Source: Candidatus Latescibacterota bacterium
GTDB taxonomy: Bacteria > Latescibacterota > MWCZ01
Length of the DNA: 64,000 nucleotides
Assembly (NCBI GenBank): GCA_022706085.1
Contig: JAKJDF010000009.1
Coordinates: forward strand, 62,001 to 126,000
Direction of reading: 5' to 3'
The position numbers and the translations under genes are program-made. A model generated the notes under the pieces. That model did not search any database. It was given only the letters and a program-made list of their open reading frames with translations, and was not told the origin of the DNA. Every line of letters starts with the position of its first letter. The stretch's first letter is position 1. Positions 34,283-43,339 of the stretch are shown one piece after another.

Positions 34283-36592
34283 ATGCGTCCACGAATCCTC
34301 GGGCTTTTCCTCGCGGGTCTCATTGCGGCTTCCGCAATCCCGGTACGCGCTCAGGTTCCGCCGCCGGACTCCTCCGTTGCTGTACCTGCGTTCCCCGATA
34401 TCGTTGCGGGCCTCCAGGCGCGGTTTCTCGCGTTGCGGGATACCGCCAGCGCCCGGGGCGACAGCCTGCTTCTCCGGCAGGTTGACCTTCTTTCGTCGGA
34501 ACTGGTTGCGGCACTGGCCATGTTCGCGTCCGGAGATATCCTCTGCGCGCAGGTTCGGCTTCCCGAGCTTGCCGCGAAGGTGCGCGCCCTTTGGAGTTCG
34601 CTTGCCCCGCCCCCTCCGCCCGTGCCGATTCCCGGCGACAGCGTCGTGATTCTTCCCCCGTATCCTGGGCCGCCGCTTCCACCCATCGAACCGGTTTCTG
34701 CGGACATCCGGGAACTGGTACAGAAGGCGGAGCGGCTCGTCGTGTTCCTGCGTGGTCTTGCAATGCAGCAGGGCGATACCACTGCGCTGGCGATCATCGA
34801 ACGTTCAGAAGCGCTTCTGCGGAACCTCATCGCGAGTGGGACTCTGTCGAACGACGAGCCCACGCGCGCGATGCTGTGGGGAATCATCAGCACGCTCGAA
34901 CGACTCCTGGGCCAACTGCAACCGTTCCTGCCGCCAATTCCGCCCGACAGTTCGGTAGTCATCGTGCCTCCGGACCCGGTGCTTCCGTATCCACCGCTGG
35001 ATAGCGTCGCCATCATCATGCCGCCCTTCGTCCTGCCGGATTCCGCGGCGATCGCCGGGCGGCTGGGCCATATCCAGGCGTTTGTTGACAGCGCCGCGGT
35101 GGTCGTCCAGTCGGAGCCCAATTTGCCTGCTTCCGAGATGATTCCGCGGGCATACGCGGTGATCGACAGCGCGCGGGAATACCTTGCCGAAGGGGCGAAA
35201 CAGCGGGCGTTCGATTTGACCACACGGGCGGGCATTCTGGCGGGACGCATCCGCGAGGCGATTGCCGTCCGGGCACGCGTCGAAGCCGGGGTGGATCCGG
35301 TTCAGCAACGTGCTGATTCGCTGGCGCTGTTCCTTTCATTGCATCCGAACGCGCGAGCGTCGGACGCGCTTGCGCCGGTTCCGGCCATGCTGGATTCCGT
35401 GCGCCTGCTTCTCGACGAGGGGCGGGTGTTCCGGGCGGACGCGGTGTTACAACGATCGCGGGAACACCTGCGGCTGGCGCATGAGATGATCGCGCTCGAG
35501 GCGAAACTCCGGCGCATGCTTGGGGAACTGACGCAGCGCACTGAACGCGTCGGACCGATTGTGGCGGCCAGCGGCGACACCGTGGCCCTGGCGCTCTTCG
35601 AGCGGGCGAAAACCTCCGCAGACAGCTCAGGAAAGGCTCTGGACGAGGGAGCGTACCGCCGGGCTGAAACGTTGATCGCGGCTTCGAACATGGCCCTTGA
35701 CCGTGCGCTCTTCATTGCCACGGCGCCGGACCGAATAGCGGGGGAAATCGCCGCGCTCAGGACCCGCATCGCGCGGCTGCTGTCGTCGTTGCCCGCCACT
35801 GCGGTTCGCGAACGGGCTATCGTTATGCGGGCGTCGGCTCTTGTGGATTCGGCTCAGGTGGCGCTCAATGCCCGCCTGTACCCAAAAGCGGAACAGATAC
35901 TCGTGAAGGTGCGATACGCGCTTGATACGCTGCTTCGCACGCCCATCGTCGATCCGGTGGTCCCGCCGGTAACCACGTTGCCGCTGGATAGTCTGGTGGC
36001 CCTCGCCCGGCAATGGGTGGCGCAGGCGGTCTCCCTCAACGATTCTGCCAGAAGTGACTCCGTGCGCGTGGTTCTCGAACAGGTGGTGGTTCTCCTCGAT
36101 CAGGTGTCGGCCGCGCTGGCGGACGGCAACCGTGAGAAGGCGGCCGCGCTGGCGAACAAAGCGTTGACCCTCGCCGCGAACGCCCTGCGCATGGCCCGTA
36201 CAGAGCTTGCCGATGACTGGAACGCCGACCCTGTGGTGAAGGACCTCATTGCCGCCGGTGAGGAAGCTGAGCGTTCCGCGCAGACGCCGACAGAAGTGGA
36301 CAAGGGCACCACAGCGCTCCAGTATGCGCTGAGGAACACACCGAACCCGTTCAATCCGTCCACTACCGTGCGGTACACCCTCGGCGCTACCGAGCGGGTG
36401 AACCTTGCGGTCTACAACATGCTGGGGCAGGAGATGCGCGTGCTCGTGAGCGGTGTCCGAACCGCGGGCAGCCATGAGGTTGCTTGGGACGGCCGCGATT
36501 CAAACGGCATACCCCTTGCCAGCGGCATCTATTTTGCCCGCCTGCAGACGGAAAGCACGACGCTGGTCATACGGATGGTGCTGAGCAGGTAA
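34283..36592 (+). CDS. Large secreted helical protein with C-terminal sorting tail
   Basis: This 769-residue protein has a signal peptide (ILGLFLAGLIAASAIPVRAQ). The body of about 650 residues is mostly helical, rich in Ala, Leu, Arg and Asp, with repeated units of the kind R-A-D-S-L-A-L and L-L-D-E-G. These are broken by proline-rich linkers (PPPPPVPIPGDSVVILPP, LPPIPPDSSVVIVPPDP). The C-terminus is a T9SS/FlgD-like tail: NTPNPFNPSTTVRYTL, VYNMLGQEMRVLV, WDGRDSNGIPLASGIYF. Such tails direct or anchor proteins at the surface. I do not recognise the body. GGAGG precedes ATG 34283; a TTG at 34205 also has a good site. Confidence 0.8.
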   Translation: MRPRILGLFLAGLIAASAIPVRAQVPPPDSSVAVPAFPDIVAGLQARFLALRDTASARGDSLLLRQVDLLSSELVAALAMFASGDILCAQVRLPELAAKVRALWSSLAPPPPPVPIPGDSVVILPPYPGPPLPPIEPVSADIRELVQKAERLVVFLRGLAMQQGDTTALAIIERSEALLRNLIASGTLSNDEPTRAMLWGIISTLERLLGQLQPFLPPIPPDSSVVIVPPDPVLPYPPLDSVAIIMPPFVLPDSAAIAGRLGHIQAFVDSAAVVVQSEPNLPASEMIPRAYAVIDSAREYLAEGAKQRAFDLTTRAGILAGRIREAIAVRARVEAGVDPVQQRADSLALFLSLHPNARASDALAPVPAMLDSVRLLLDEGRVFRADAVLQRSREHLRLAHEMIALEAKLRRMLGELTQRTERVGPIVAASGDTVALALFERAKTSADSSGKALDEGAYRRAETLIAASNMALDRALFIATAPDRIAGEIAALRTRIARLLSSLPATAVRERAIVMRASALVDSAQVALNARLYPKAEQILVKVRYALDTLLRTPIVDPVVPPVTTLPLDSLVALARQWVAQAVSLNDSARSDSVRVVLEQVVVLLDQVSAALADGNREKAAALANKALTLAANALRMARTELADDWNADPVVKDLIAAGEEAERSAQTPTEVDKGTTALQYALRNTPNPFNPSTTVRYTLGATERVNLAVYNMLGQEMRVLVSGVRTAGSHEVAWDGRDSNGIPLASGIYFARLQTESTTLVIRMVLSR

Positions 36593-36630
36593 CCGTAACC
36601 CGCCCTGCATTCAGACCGGTTTTTCCCACC

Positions 36631-36667
36631 CCGCCTGTGTGTGTACGTTTGCACAGGCGGTTTTTTG
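36631..36667 (+). terminator. Rho-independent terminator
   Basis: CCGCCTGTG at 36631-36639 pairs with CACAGGCGG at 36652-36660, and a run of six T residues follows. It ends the secreted helical protein gene. Confidence 0.9.
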
Positions 36668-36687
36668 TGTGCGGAGGAGGTAATCGC

Positions 36688-38139
36688 ATGGGCGTGGAAC
36701 GGGCTCCTCGCGCGTGGGCGTGGGTGACCGGATTGATGGTGTCGCTCGGGTGTGTCGCGGTGGCGGCGTCCCTCTTCCTGCCGGTTCTCCGGGATGAAGG
36801 CGGCTACCTCTTCATTGCGGACCGCGTTGCCCACGGAGCGGTGTACGCGCGGGATTACTTCGAGTGGAAAACGCCGCTCTTCTTCTCCCTCGTGGGCGGG
36901 CTGTTCTCTCTGACCGGTGCAGGCGTGCTGGCGGCCCGGCTTGCGATGCTTGTCTGCGTGGCCGGGAGCGCGTGGCTCATGGTTCGGGCCGTACGCAGCG
37001 TCGAAATGTCGGTGCAGTGGAGCCTCGCGGCGGTCGCCCTCTACCTTTTGCTTGTTCTGGCGTTCTACTCCTCCCATGCGCTGACGGAAGTGCCGGTAAT
37101 GGTGTGCAGCATCGGTCTGGCGGCGCTTCTTCTTCGCCGTCCGCCGCCACACCCTGTCGGCACGTGGGTGAGCGCAGGCCTCGTCATCGGCATCGCGGCG
37201 TCCGCGAAACAGGTTGGCGCGTTCCTGCTCCCGGCGGCGTTGATCTGGCTCTGGCTGGAGAACCGGCGGAACGGCATTGATGAGGGGTCGCTCATCGTTC
37301 GAGCAGTGGCGCTCTGTGCGGCCTTCGCCGTACCCCTCGCCGCGTGGGCTCTTTACTATCTCGCCATCGGGGCGTTCCCGGAGTTCGTGTATGCCGCCTG
37401 GTCGGGTGCGGCATCGTATGCCGGTTTCAGCCTCGTTGACTGGGTGCTCAACGCCGCGCGCAGCGTCGCATTACGGGGATTGATCATCTGGGTGCCCCTC
37501 GCCGTGGGGGTGCCGGTTGTTCTCTGGCGCTATCTGCGCAGGAGTGAATACCGGGTCGAGGCGCTCCTCTCGTTGATCGTCCTGTTTTCCCTCATCCCGA
37601 TTCTGAAGCGGCCGTACGAGCACTACATTACCGCGTTCCTGCCCGTGGCCTGCCTCCTCGCGGTTCTCGTGGCGAGGGGCTGGCTCGTCCGCTTCCCGCG
37701 CCGGTGGGTGATCGCCGCACTGGCGATTCTGTCCCTCGGGACGGTGCGCCATTATGCCGCGTACGTCATTCCGCCGCTATTGCGCGGGGAACTGGCCCAA
37801 CAGATGGCGGTGAGCGATCGGATCGCGAGCCACCTGCTTCCCGGCGAGCCGCTCTACGTTCTTGGCGGCGAACCGAAATACTACGTGTTCACCGGGCATT
37901 TCCATACGGACGAAGTGGTGTTCGTCATCAAGGACTGGGAACACCTGAGGCCGCCGCAGACGGTGTGGGATATCATCATGAACACGCCGGGGTTGTACCA
38001 TGTGCTTGTGGTGGAAGGCGACCTGAGCGCGGTTGGCCCGGTAGTGGAGGCGGTTCGCGAACAGGGGACCCATCTGTTCACCCAGCGCATCGGGAAGCTG
38101 GAAACTGTCTCGCTCTACCGGATCAACAGCGAACCGTGA
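36688..38139 (+). CDS. GT39-like membrane glycosyltransferase (ArnT/PMT family)
   Basis: The 483-residue protein has about eleven membrane helices. The first extracytoplasmic loop reads LRDEGGYLFIADRVAHGAVY followed by ARDYFEWKTPLFF. This is the D-E-x-x-Y and polar K-x-P pattern that forms the catalytic site of polyprenyl-phosphate-sugar-dependent mannosyl- or arabinosyltransferases. The C-terminus is a soluble periplasmic-type domain. It probably moves a sugar from a lipid carrier onto a protein or lipid. GGAGGAGG precedes ATG 36688; the longer frame would run through the upstream terminator. The acceptor is unknown. Confidence 0.8.
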   Translation: MGVERAPRAWAWVTGLMVSLGCVAVAASLFLPVLRDEGGYLFIADRVAHGAVYARDYFEWKTPLFFSLVGGLFSLTGAGVLAARLAMLVCVAGSAWLMVRAVRSVEMSVQWSLAAVALYLLLVLAFYSSHALTEVPVMVCSIGLAALLLRRPPPHPVGTWVSAGLVIGIAASAKQVGAFLLPAALIWLWLENRRNGIDEGSLIVRAVALCAAFAVPLAAWALYYLAIGAFPEFVYAAWSGAASYAGFSLVDWVLNAARSVALRGLIIWVPLAVGVPVVLWRYLRRSEYRVEALLSLIVLFSLIPILKRPYEHYITAFLPVACLLAVLVARGWLVRFPRRWVIAALAILSLGTVRHYAAYVIPPLLRGELAQQMAVSDRIASHLLPGEPLYVLGGEPKYYVFTGHFHTDEVVFVIKDWEHLRPPQTVWDIIMNTPGLYHVLVVEGDLSAVGPVVEAVREQGTHLFTQRIGKLETVSLYRINSEP

Positions 38140-38227
38140 GATCGGGGGGCGAGGGAACCAATCTGCACGATTTGAGCGTTTCTACGACACGGGCTTTTTT
38201 TGTCGGCGTCGAGACAGATGGTGTCGC

Positions 38228-39310
38228 ATGATCCGCTTTCTCCCCATGCCATTCTTCTTCGCGTTCCTTCTCGCGGGGTGCGCGTTCTGCGCCCCGTCGT
38301 ACCGAGGCCCCATGTCAACCCATTTCGACGGTGAGAAGTTCATTAATCAGGCGCCGGTGCCGGACCACGGGTTCAGCGATTTGGTCCGGTGGCGGTTCAA
38401 CCGTGAGCCCGGCGTGTGGAACGACTCCAACGGTGTTTCACCGGGGCCACCTCCCCCCGAACGGATTGGTGGCGGCGAATTGCGCGTCACGTTCGTCAAC
38501 CACTCCACCGTCCTGATCCAGATGGACAGCCTGAACATCCTGACAGACCCCATCTGGTCGGACCGCGCCGGACCTACCACGTGGTTGGGGCCGAAGCGTG
38601 TGCGGCCGCCGGGCATCCGGTTTGAGGATCTGCCGCCGATAGACGTTGTAATTCTCAGCCACAACCACTACGACCACACCGACATTCCGACGCTCCAGCG
38701 GCTTTTCGAGCGCGATTCGCCGCGTGTCTTCGTTGCCCTGGGCAACAGAGCGCTGATGGAGAAAAACGGGATACCCGGTTCCCATGAAATGGACTGGTGG
38801 CAGGACACGCTCCTGTCGCCTTCCCTGCGGCTGACATTCGTTCCGGCGCAGCACTTTTCCGCGCGCGGACTGGGCGACCGCAATGAGACGCTGTGGGGCG
38901 GGTACGTCCTTGAGGGCGACGCGGGGGTCGTCTACTTTGCGGGCGACACCGGCTGGGGCCCGCAATTCGAGCAGGTGCGCGACCGTTTTGGCCCGATTCG
39001 GCTGGCCATCCTGCCCATCGGTGCCTTCAGGCCACAGTGGTTCATGGCAGCCGTGCATATCTCCCCCGAGGAGGCCGTGCGTGCGCACCAGCTCCTTGGC
39101 GCTGGCACCAGCATGGGCGTGCATTTCGGCACGTTCCGGCTGGGGGACGACGGTCAGAACGAGCCGGTGGAAGGGCTGGCGAACGCGCGGGAGTTGCACA
39201 ATGTGTCGCCGGACGCCTTCTGGGTTCTCGGCTTCGGCGAAGGCCGCATGGTGCCGCGGGTTCCCGTGGGCACGCTCAGAAGCGCGGAGGTGGTGGAACA
39301 GCGCCGGTGA
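38228..39310 (+). CDS. Lipoprotein MBL-fold hydrolase, NAPE-PLD-like
   Basis: The 360-residue protein starts with a lipoprotein signal (FFAFLLAGCAFC, Cys about 18). It then has the metallo-beta-lactamase fold: HSTVLIQMDSLNILTDPIWS, LSHNHYDHTDIP (HxHxDH), VPAQHFSARGLGDRN and VVYFAGDTGWG, with MGVHFGTFRLGDD near the end. The pattern D-P-I-W-S-x-R-A-G-P is the UlaG/NAPE-PLD subgroup mark, which hydrolyses phospholipid or lactone bonds. As a lipoprotein it would act at the envelope. Substrate unknown. Confidence 0.88.
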   Translation: MIRFLPMPFFFAFLLAGCAFCAPSYRGPMSTHFDGEKFINQAPVPDHGFSDLVRWRFNREPGVWNDSNGVSPGPPPPERIGGGELRVTFVNHSTVLIQMDSLNILTDPIWSDRAGPTTWLGPKRVRPPGIRFEDLPPIDVVILSHNHYDHTDIPTLQRLFERDSPRVFVALGNRALMEKNGIPGSHEMDWWQDTLLSPSLRLTFVPAQHFSARGLGDRNETLWGGYVLEGDAGVVYFAGDTGWGPQFEQVRDRFGPIRLAILPIGAFRPQWFMAAVHISPEEAVRAHQLLGAGTSMGVHFGTFRLGDDGQNEPVEGLANARELHNVSPDAFWVLGFGEGRMVPRVPVGTLRSAEVVEQRR

Positions 39311-39355
39311 AGGCGCGCCGCAAAATCTCTCGGGTACGCGTTTTGTAACAGAAAA

Positions 39356-39384
39356 CGGGAGGCCCCCGCGCCGGCGCCTCCCGC
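39356..39384. terminator. Bidirectional terminator between convergent genes
   Basis: CGGGAGGC at 39356-39363 pairs with GCCTCCCG at 39376-39383. GAAAA precedes the stem, so the minus transcript meets TTTTC, and a T-rich stretch lies shortly downstream on the plus strand. Confidence 0.75.
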
Positions 39385-39407
39385 AAGTCTTGTTTTCCCG
39401 AACTGCT

Positions 39408-40928
39408 TCAGAAGTTGAACACCGTGGCGAAGGTGATTTGCCGCTGCGGCTCTACCACCAGCGGGTCTGAACCAACCGGCCGGAACAACCAGCGGGTGGA
39501 CCAGATCATCTCGACGCCCGGGGCAAGTGTGAAACCAACGCGGTAACCGTAGGACATGTCCACGGTCTTCTGGAAGAACCCGTCCCCGTACAGCCCGATG
39601 TTGTCCTTGGTATAGAATGCCTCGATCCTGCTGAGTTTCGGCACCATCTGCAGAAGTCCCCGATCCACCCCTGCCAGCGCGGACAATCGCTGCTGATTCG
39701 TTGGTCCGTGGAGGTACTGGTACTGAGCGCTCGCTTCACCGAGAAGCGGCACGCGAACCGCGGCGTCGCCGAACACGCCGTTCAACGTCTGCCCGGCAAG
39801 GGCATTCAGCGACTCGTCCTTCAGGGTGATCACTCCGGAGTCAGCGCTTACTGTGGCACGGTTGTGGTCGTACCGGGAATTAAAGTACTCCGGCTGGAAC
39901 TCGTCGCGCAGGTGACGGTACTCTATGCGCGCCCGTACCGGCCCGACCACCGCCATCAGACCCGGTGCGCCGAAGCCCCAGCCCGTAGCGCGTCCGTTCA
40001 TGTCGTTGTCGTCGAGGCTGATACCCATCTGCGCGTAGGTGATCAGCGCGAGGCTCGGTTTGTCAATCAGCTTCATCGCAACGTCGGCGCCCACCATACC
40101 GTAGCTGTCCGTCTCGCGGTTGCCTTCGCGGTAGAGGCTGTCCCGCCGCGCGTATTTCGCCCAGTCGATGGGTGGCTGCCCGTTTGCAACCAGGATTGCG
40201 TTGAGCGCATTCTGGTCGGCGGGGTTACGTATCTGGCTGTAATTCACGCCATCAGGGCCGATGCGCGGCTCAAGAGCGTCTGGCAGTCCGTCGTTGTTGT
40301 TATCCGGCAGGCCGCCGTACTGGTCCACGTCGTACACCAGCGACGCGCCGACTTCAAAAGGCCCCAGCCCCTTTGCCACCCGACCACCGACGACCGGCCC
40401 GCCGTTGGTGATGTCAAGCAGGTTGTTCAACACGCCCTGTACCGCGATGCCACCCGCCGGATTCAGTTCGAAGTGGATGCCGAGGTTCTTCACACCGGGG
40501 TAATCCAGCGTGTTCCGGTAATGGGACATCAGGAAGCCATAGCCCAGTGTCACGTCGTCGAGGCCCATCAAGCGGACGTAGATCGGGTCTCGCGGCTGCC
40601 CGTAACGGATGTAGTATATTTTTCGATACAATGTGCTCAGGACCTGATTGAAGTTCCCAAACTGCCATCCGCGGCTGCTGAGACCGCCTTCGCTGTTGAC
40701 GAAAAATTCAATATCCGCCGCGATAGCCAGTTTTCCGAACGGCATCTCCCTGCGGAATGCGAGCCGCTGCCATTGCTCGCCGTCAATGGTGGTAGACCCG
40801 AGGGAGATGGACTGGTTGGTCGTGGTGGCGCTTGCCGTAACATCCTCTGCCGGTGCCGGAACGGCGCCCAGCAAGAGGAGTATTCCCACGACGATCAGCG
40901 GTCTCGCAATTCTGTGCAGTTGTTTCAT
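39408..40928 (-). CDS. Outer-membrane beta-barrel protein of unknown function
   Basis: This 506-residue protein has a signal peptide (PLIVVGILLLLGAVPAPAED) and a body of alternating beta-strand pattern with aromatic girdles (FGNFNQVLSTLYRKIYYIRY, DVTLGYGFLMSHYRN). A calcium-loop-like NNNDGLPDAL is in one loop, and the C-terminus QITFATVFNF ends in phenylalanine. I do not recognise a named family. It is probably a large porin or surface barrel. ATG 40928 is chosen because AAAGGA lies eight bases upstream and the signal peptide begins there; the longer frame adds unrelated residues. Confidence 0.75.
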   Translation of the reverse strand: MKQLHRIARPLIVVGILLLLGAVPAPAEDVTASATTTNQSISLGSTTIDGEQWQRLAFRREMPFGKLAIAADIEFFVNSEGGLSSRGWQFGNFNQVLSTLYRKIYYIRYGQPRDPIYVRLMGLDDVTLGYGFLMSHYRNTLDYPGVKNLGIHFELNPAGGIAVQGVLNNLLDITNGGPVVGGRVAKGLGPFEVGASLVYDVDQYGGLPDNNNDGLPDALEPRIGPDGVNYSQIRNPADQNALNAILVANGQPPIDWAKYARRDSLYREGNRETDSYGMVGADVAMKLIDKPSLALITYAQMGISLDDNDMNGRATGWGFGAPGLMAVVGPVRARIEYRHLRDEFQPEYFNSRYDHNRATVSADSGVITLKDESLNALAGQTLNGVFGDAAVRVPLLGEASAQYQYLHGPTNQQRLSALAGVDRGLLQMVPKLSRIEAFYTKDNIGLYGDGFFQKTVDMSYGYRVGFTLAPGVEMIWSTRWLFRPVGSDPLVVEPQRQITFATVFNF

Positions 40929-41110
40929 CGTGCACATCCTTTCCTGTGCTCTCCGGGGTGATGCGTTCGCGCGATGGGATTGTCGTACGAAAAATGATAC
41001 GCGCAATTTCGTTCGGGTGCGAACCACCCCGTTTTCGCGGGCACCACGAAGCACCCCCGTTCGTATACTCTAGGAAGACGTTGTCTGCGTTGCGACTCCC
41101 ACGCTGGTGA

Positions 41111-43111
41111 ATGAGCTTTCCCATGCCGGAATTTCAACTCGAAAGTGATTACATCCCCCAGGGCGACCAGCCCCGCGCCATCGCCGAACTGACCGAGGGC
41201 ATCCTGCGTGGCGACCGCTTCCAGACGCTTCTCGGTGTAACAGGGTCTGGCAAAACCTATACCATGGCGTCGGTGATCGCGAATGTCCAGAAGCCCACGC
41301 TGGTGGTTTCGCACAACAAAACCCTTGCGGCTCAGCTCTACGGGGAATTCCGGTCGTTCTTCCCGCACAACGCGGTGGAGTATTTCATCAGCTACTACGA
41401 TTACTACCAGCCAGAAGCCTATATCCCGCAGAGCGACACGTATATCGAAAAAGATGCGTCTATCAACGAAGAGATAGACCGCCTGCGCCTGAAGGCCACG
41501 AGCGCGCTGTTCGAACGCAGAGACGTGGTGGTCGTCGCGTCGGTGTCGTGCATCTACGGGTTGGGGTCGCCGGAGGAATTTCGCCGCCAGCTTGTGGTGC
41601 TGGAACGCGGAAAACGGGTCAACCGCGATGCGATGCTGCGCCGGCTGGTGGACATTCATTACAGCCGCAACGACTTCGCGCCCGAGCGTGGCACGTTCCG
41701 CGCCAGGGGAGACATTGTGGAGGTTCGGCCCGCGGATGAGGACTACGTGATCCGTGTCGAGCTGTTCGACGACGAGGTGGAATCGCTCTCGATCACCGAC
41801 CCGCTCACCGGCCACGTTCTGGAAAAACGGGATCGAGTGGCGATTTACCCCGCGAAGCATTTCGTCACCACCGTCCCTCAGATTGAAGCGGCCTGCCAGA
41901 GCATCATGGTGGAACTCACGCAGCGGCTGGACGAACTCCGCAGGGAGAACAAACTCGTCGAGGCGCAGCGGCTGGAAAGCCGCACCCTGTTCGATATCGA
42001 GATGCTCCGGGAGGTGGGCTACTGCACCGGCATCGAGAACTACTCGCGCCATCTCTCCGGACGGCAACCGGGTGAGCGCCCCGCCGTACTGCTGGATTAC
42101 TTCCCCGAAGACTTTCTGATGATCGTGGATGAGTCGCACGTGACGATCCCCCAGTTCCGCGGGATGTACGCCGGCGACCGTTCCCGCAAACAGATGCTTG
42201 TGGACTACGGCTTCCGGCTCCCCTCCGCGCTGGATAACCGCCCGCTGTTCTTTGAGGAGTTTGAAGCGCTTATTCCGCAGGCGGTCTTCGTCAGCGCCAC
42301 GCCCGCCGATTACGAACTTGAAAAAAGCGGCGGGGTGATCGTGGAGCAGGTCATCCGGCCCACCGGGTTGGTGGATCCGGAGATCGTCGTAAAGCCGGTT
42401 CGCGGGCAGGTGGACGATCTGCTCGAACAGGTACGGAAGCGAATCGCGGTGGGCGAGCGCACGCTGGTGGCAACGCTGACGAAACGTATGGCGGAGGACC
42501 TGACGAGTTATCTGGAAGAAATGGGTGTGCGCGTGCGGTACATGCACCATGAAGTGGATGCCATCACGCGCGTGGAGACGCTGCGCGATCTCCGCCTTGG
42601 CGAATTCGACGTACTGGTAGGTATCAACCTCCTGCGCGAAGGGCTCGACCTGCCGGAGGTTTCCCTCGTAGCGATCCTGGATGCCGACAAGGAGGGCTTT
42701 CTCCGCTCCGAGCGCTCACTCATCCAGACCGCCGGCCGTGCCGCGCGCCATGTGAACGGGCAGGTGATCTTCTACGCCGACGTCATCACCGATTCCATGC
42801 GCCGAGCCATGAGCGAAACCAACCGCAGGAGGGCGCTCCAGCTTGCGTTCAACGAGGAACACGGCATCACCCCGCGCTCCATCGTGAAGTCAATAGATCA
42901 GGTGATGGCGCAGACGGCAGTGGCCGACAGCCGCCCGAAGATTGAACCGAAGGTGGCGCTTCCGGTGGTGAAGGGCAAGGACCTCGAGGCGACTATCCGG
43001 GAACTGGAACGGCTCATGCTCGAAGCGGCCAAGGACCTCGAATTCGAGAAGGCCGCCGCCATCCGCGATGAGATTGCGGAGTTGAGGACGCAGGCCGGAG
43101 ACGGGAAGTAG
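41111..43111 (+). CDS. uvrB: Excinuclease ABC subunit B
   Basis: The 666-residue protein is full-length UvrB. It has [14 protein letters not shown] (Walker A), [15 protein letters not shown], and the beta-hairpin [12 protein letters not shown] that opens [20 protein letters not shown] is the Walker B region, [19 protein letters not shown] and QTAGRAARH are helicase motifs V and VI, and a C-terminal UVR motif lies near [18 protein letters not shown]. It loads on damaged DNA with UvrA and recruits UvrC. ATG 41123 ([10 protein letters not shown]) is an alternative start. No partner uvr genes are in the window. Confidence 0.97.
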   Translation: MSFPMPEFQLESDYIPQGDQPRAIAELTEGILRGDRFQTLLGVTGSGKTYTMASVIANVQKPTLVVSHNKTLAAQLYGEFRSFFPHNAVEYFISYYDYYQPEAYIPQSDTYIEKDASINEEIDRLRLKATSALFERRDVVVVASVSCIYGLGSPEEFRRQLVVLERGKRVNRDAMLRRLVDIHYSRNDFAPERGTFRARGDIVEVRPADEDYVIRVELFDDEVESLSITDPLTGHVLEKRDRVAIYPAKHFVTTVPQIEAACQSIMVELTQRLDELRRENKLVEAQRLESRTLFDIEMLREVGYCTGIENYSRHLSGRQPGERPAVLLDYFPEDFLMIVDESHVTIPQFRGMYAGDRSRKQMLVDYGFRLPSALDNRPLFFEEFEALIPQAVFVSATPADYELEKSGGVIVEQVIRPTGLVDPEIVVKPVRGQVDDLLEQVRKRIAVGERTLVATLTKRMAEDLTSYLEEMGVRVRYMHHEVDAITRVETLRDLRLGEFDVLVGINLLREGLDLPEVSLVAILDADKEGFLRSERSLIQTAGRAARHVNGQVIFYADVITDSMRRAMSETNRRRALQLAFNEEHGITPRSIVKSIDQVMAQTAVADSRPKIEPKVALPVVKGKDLEATIRELERLMLEAAKDLEFEKAAAIRDEIAELRTQAGDGK

Positions 43112-43151
43112 GCCAACCTGCCTGTGCGTCCCGTGCCGAAAGCCAGCCTGG

Positions 43152-43187
43152 GGCGGTCCCTGAGCCTGTCGAAGGGCCGCCGGGTGA
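43152..43187 (+). repeat. 36-bp repeat, left copy flanking the R-M gene
   Basis: The unit begins GGCGGTCCC, has core CCTGAGCCTGTCGAAGGG and ends GCCGCCGGGTGA. GGCGG and CCGCC allow a hairpin. An identical copy in the same orientation lies at 47098-47133. Confidence 0.9.
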
Positions 43188-43339
43188 TTTTCTGTTATCT
43201 CCAACCGGCACCCGCAGGTAGGGCACTCTCGTTGAGAGCGCCGTGTGGTTGTGCCCGGGTCTGCTGACGACGCTCCCACACGGCTGTTATCTTCTTCGTA
43301 GTTCCGCAACGGAAGATGCAGCATAACGAGGAGAGCGTT

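Noticed and set aside
41061-41069. TATACT at 41064 as a uvrB promoter
   Set aside because: The -10 is good but no matching -35 lies 16-18 bases upstream, so it is not listed.
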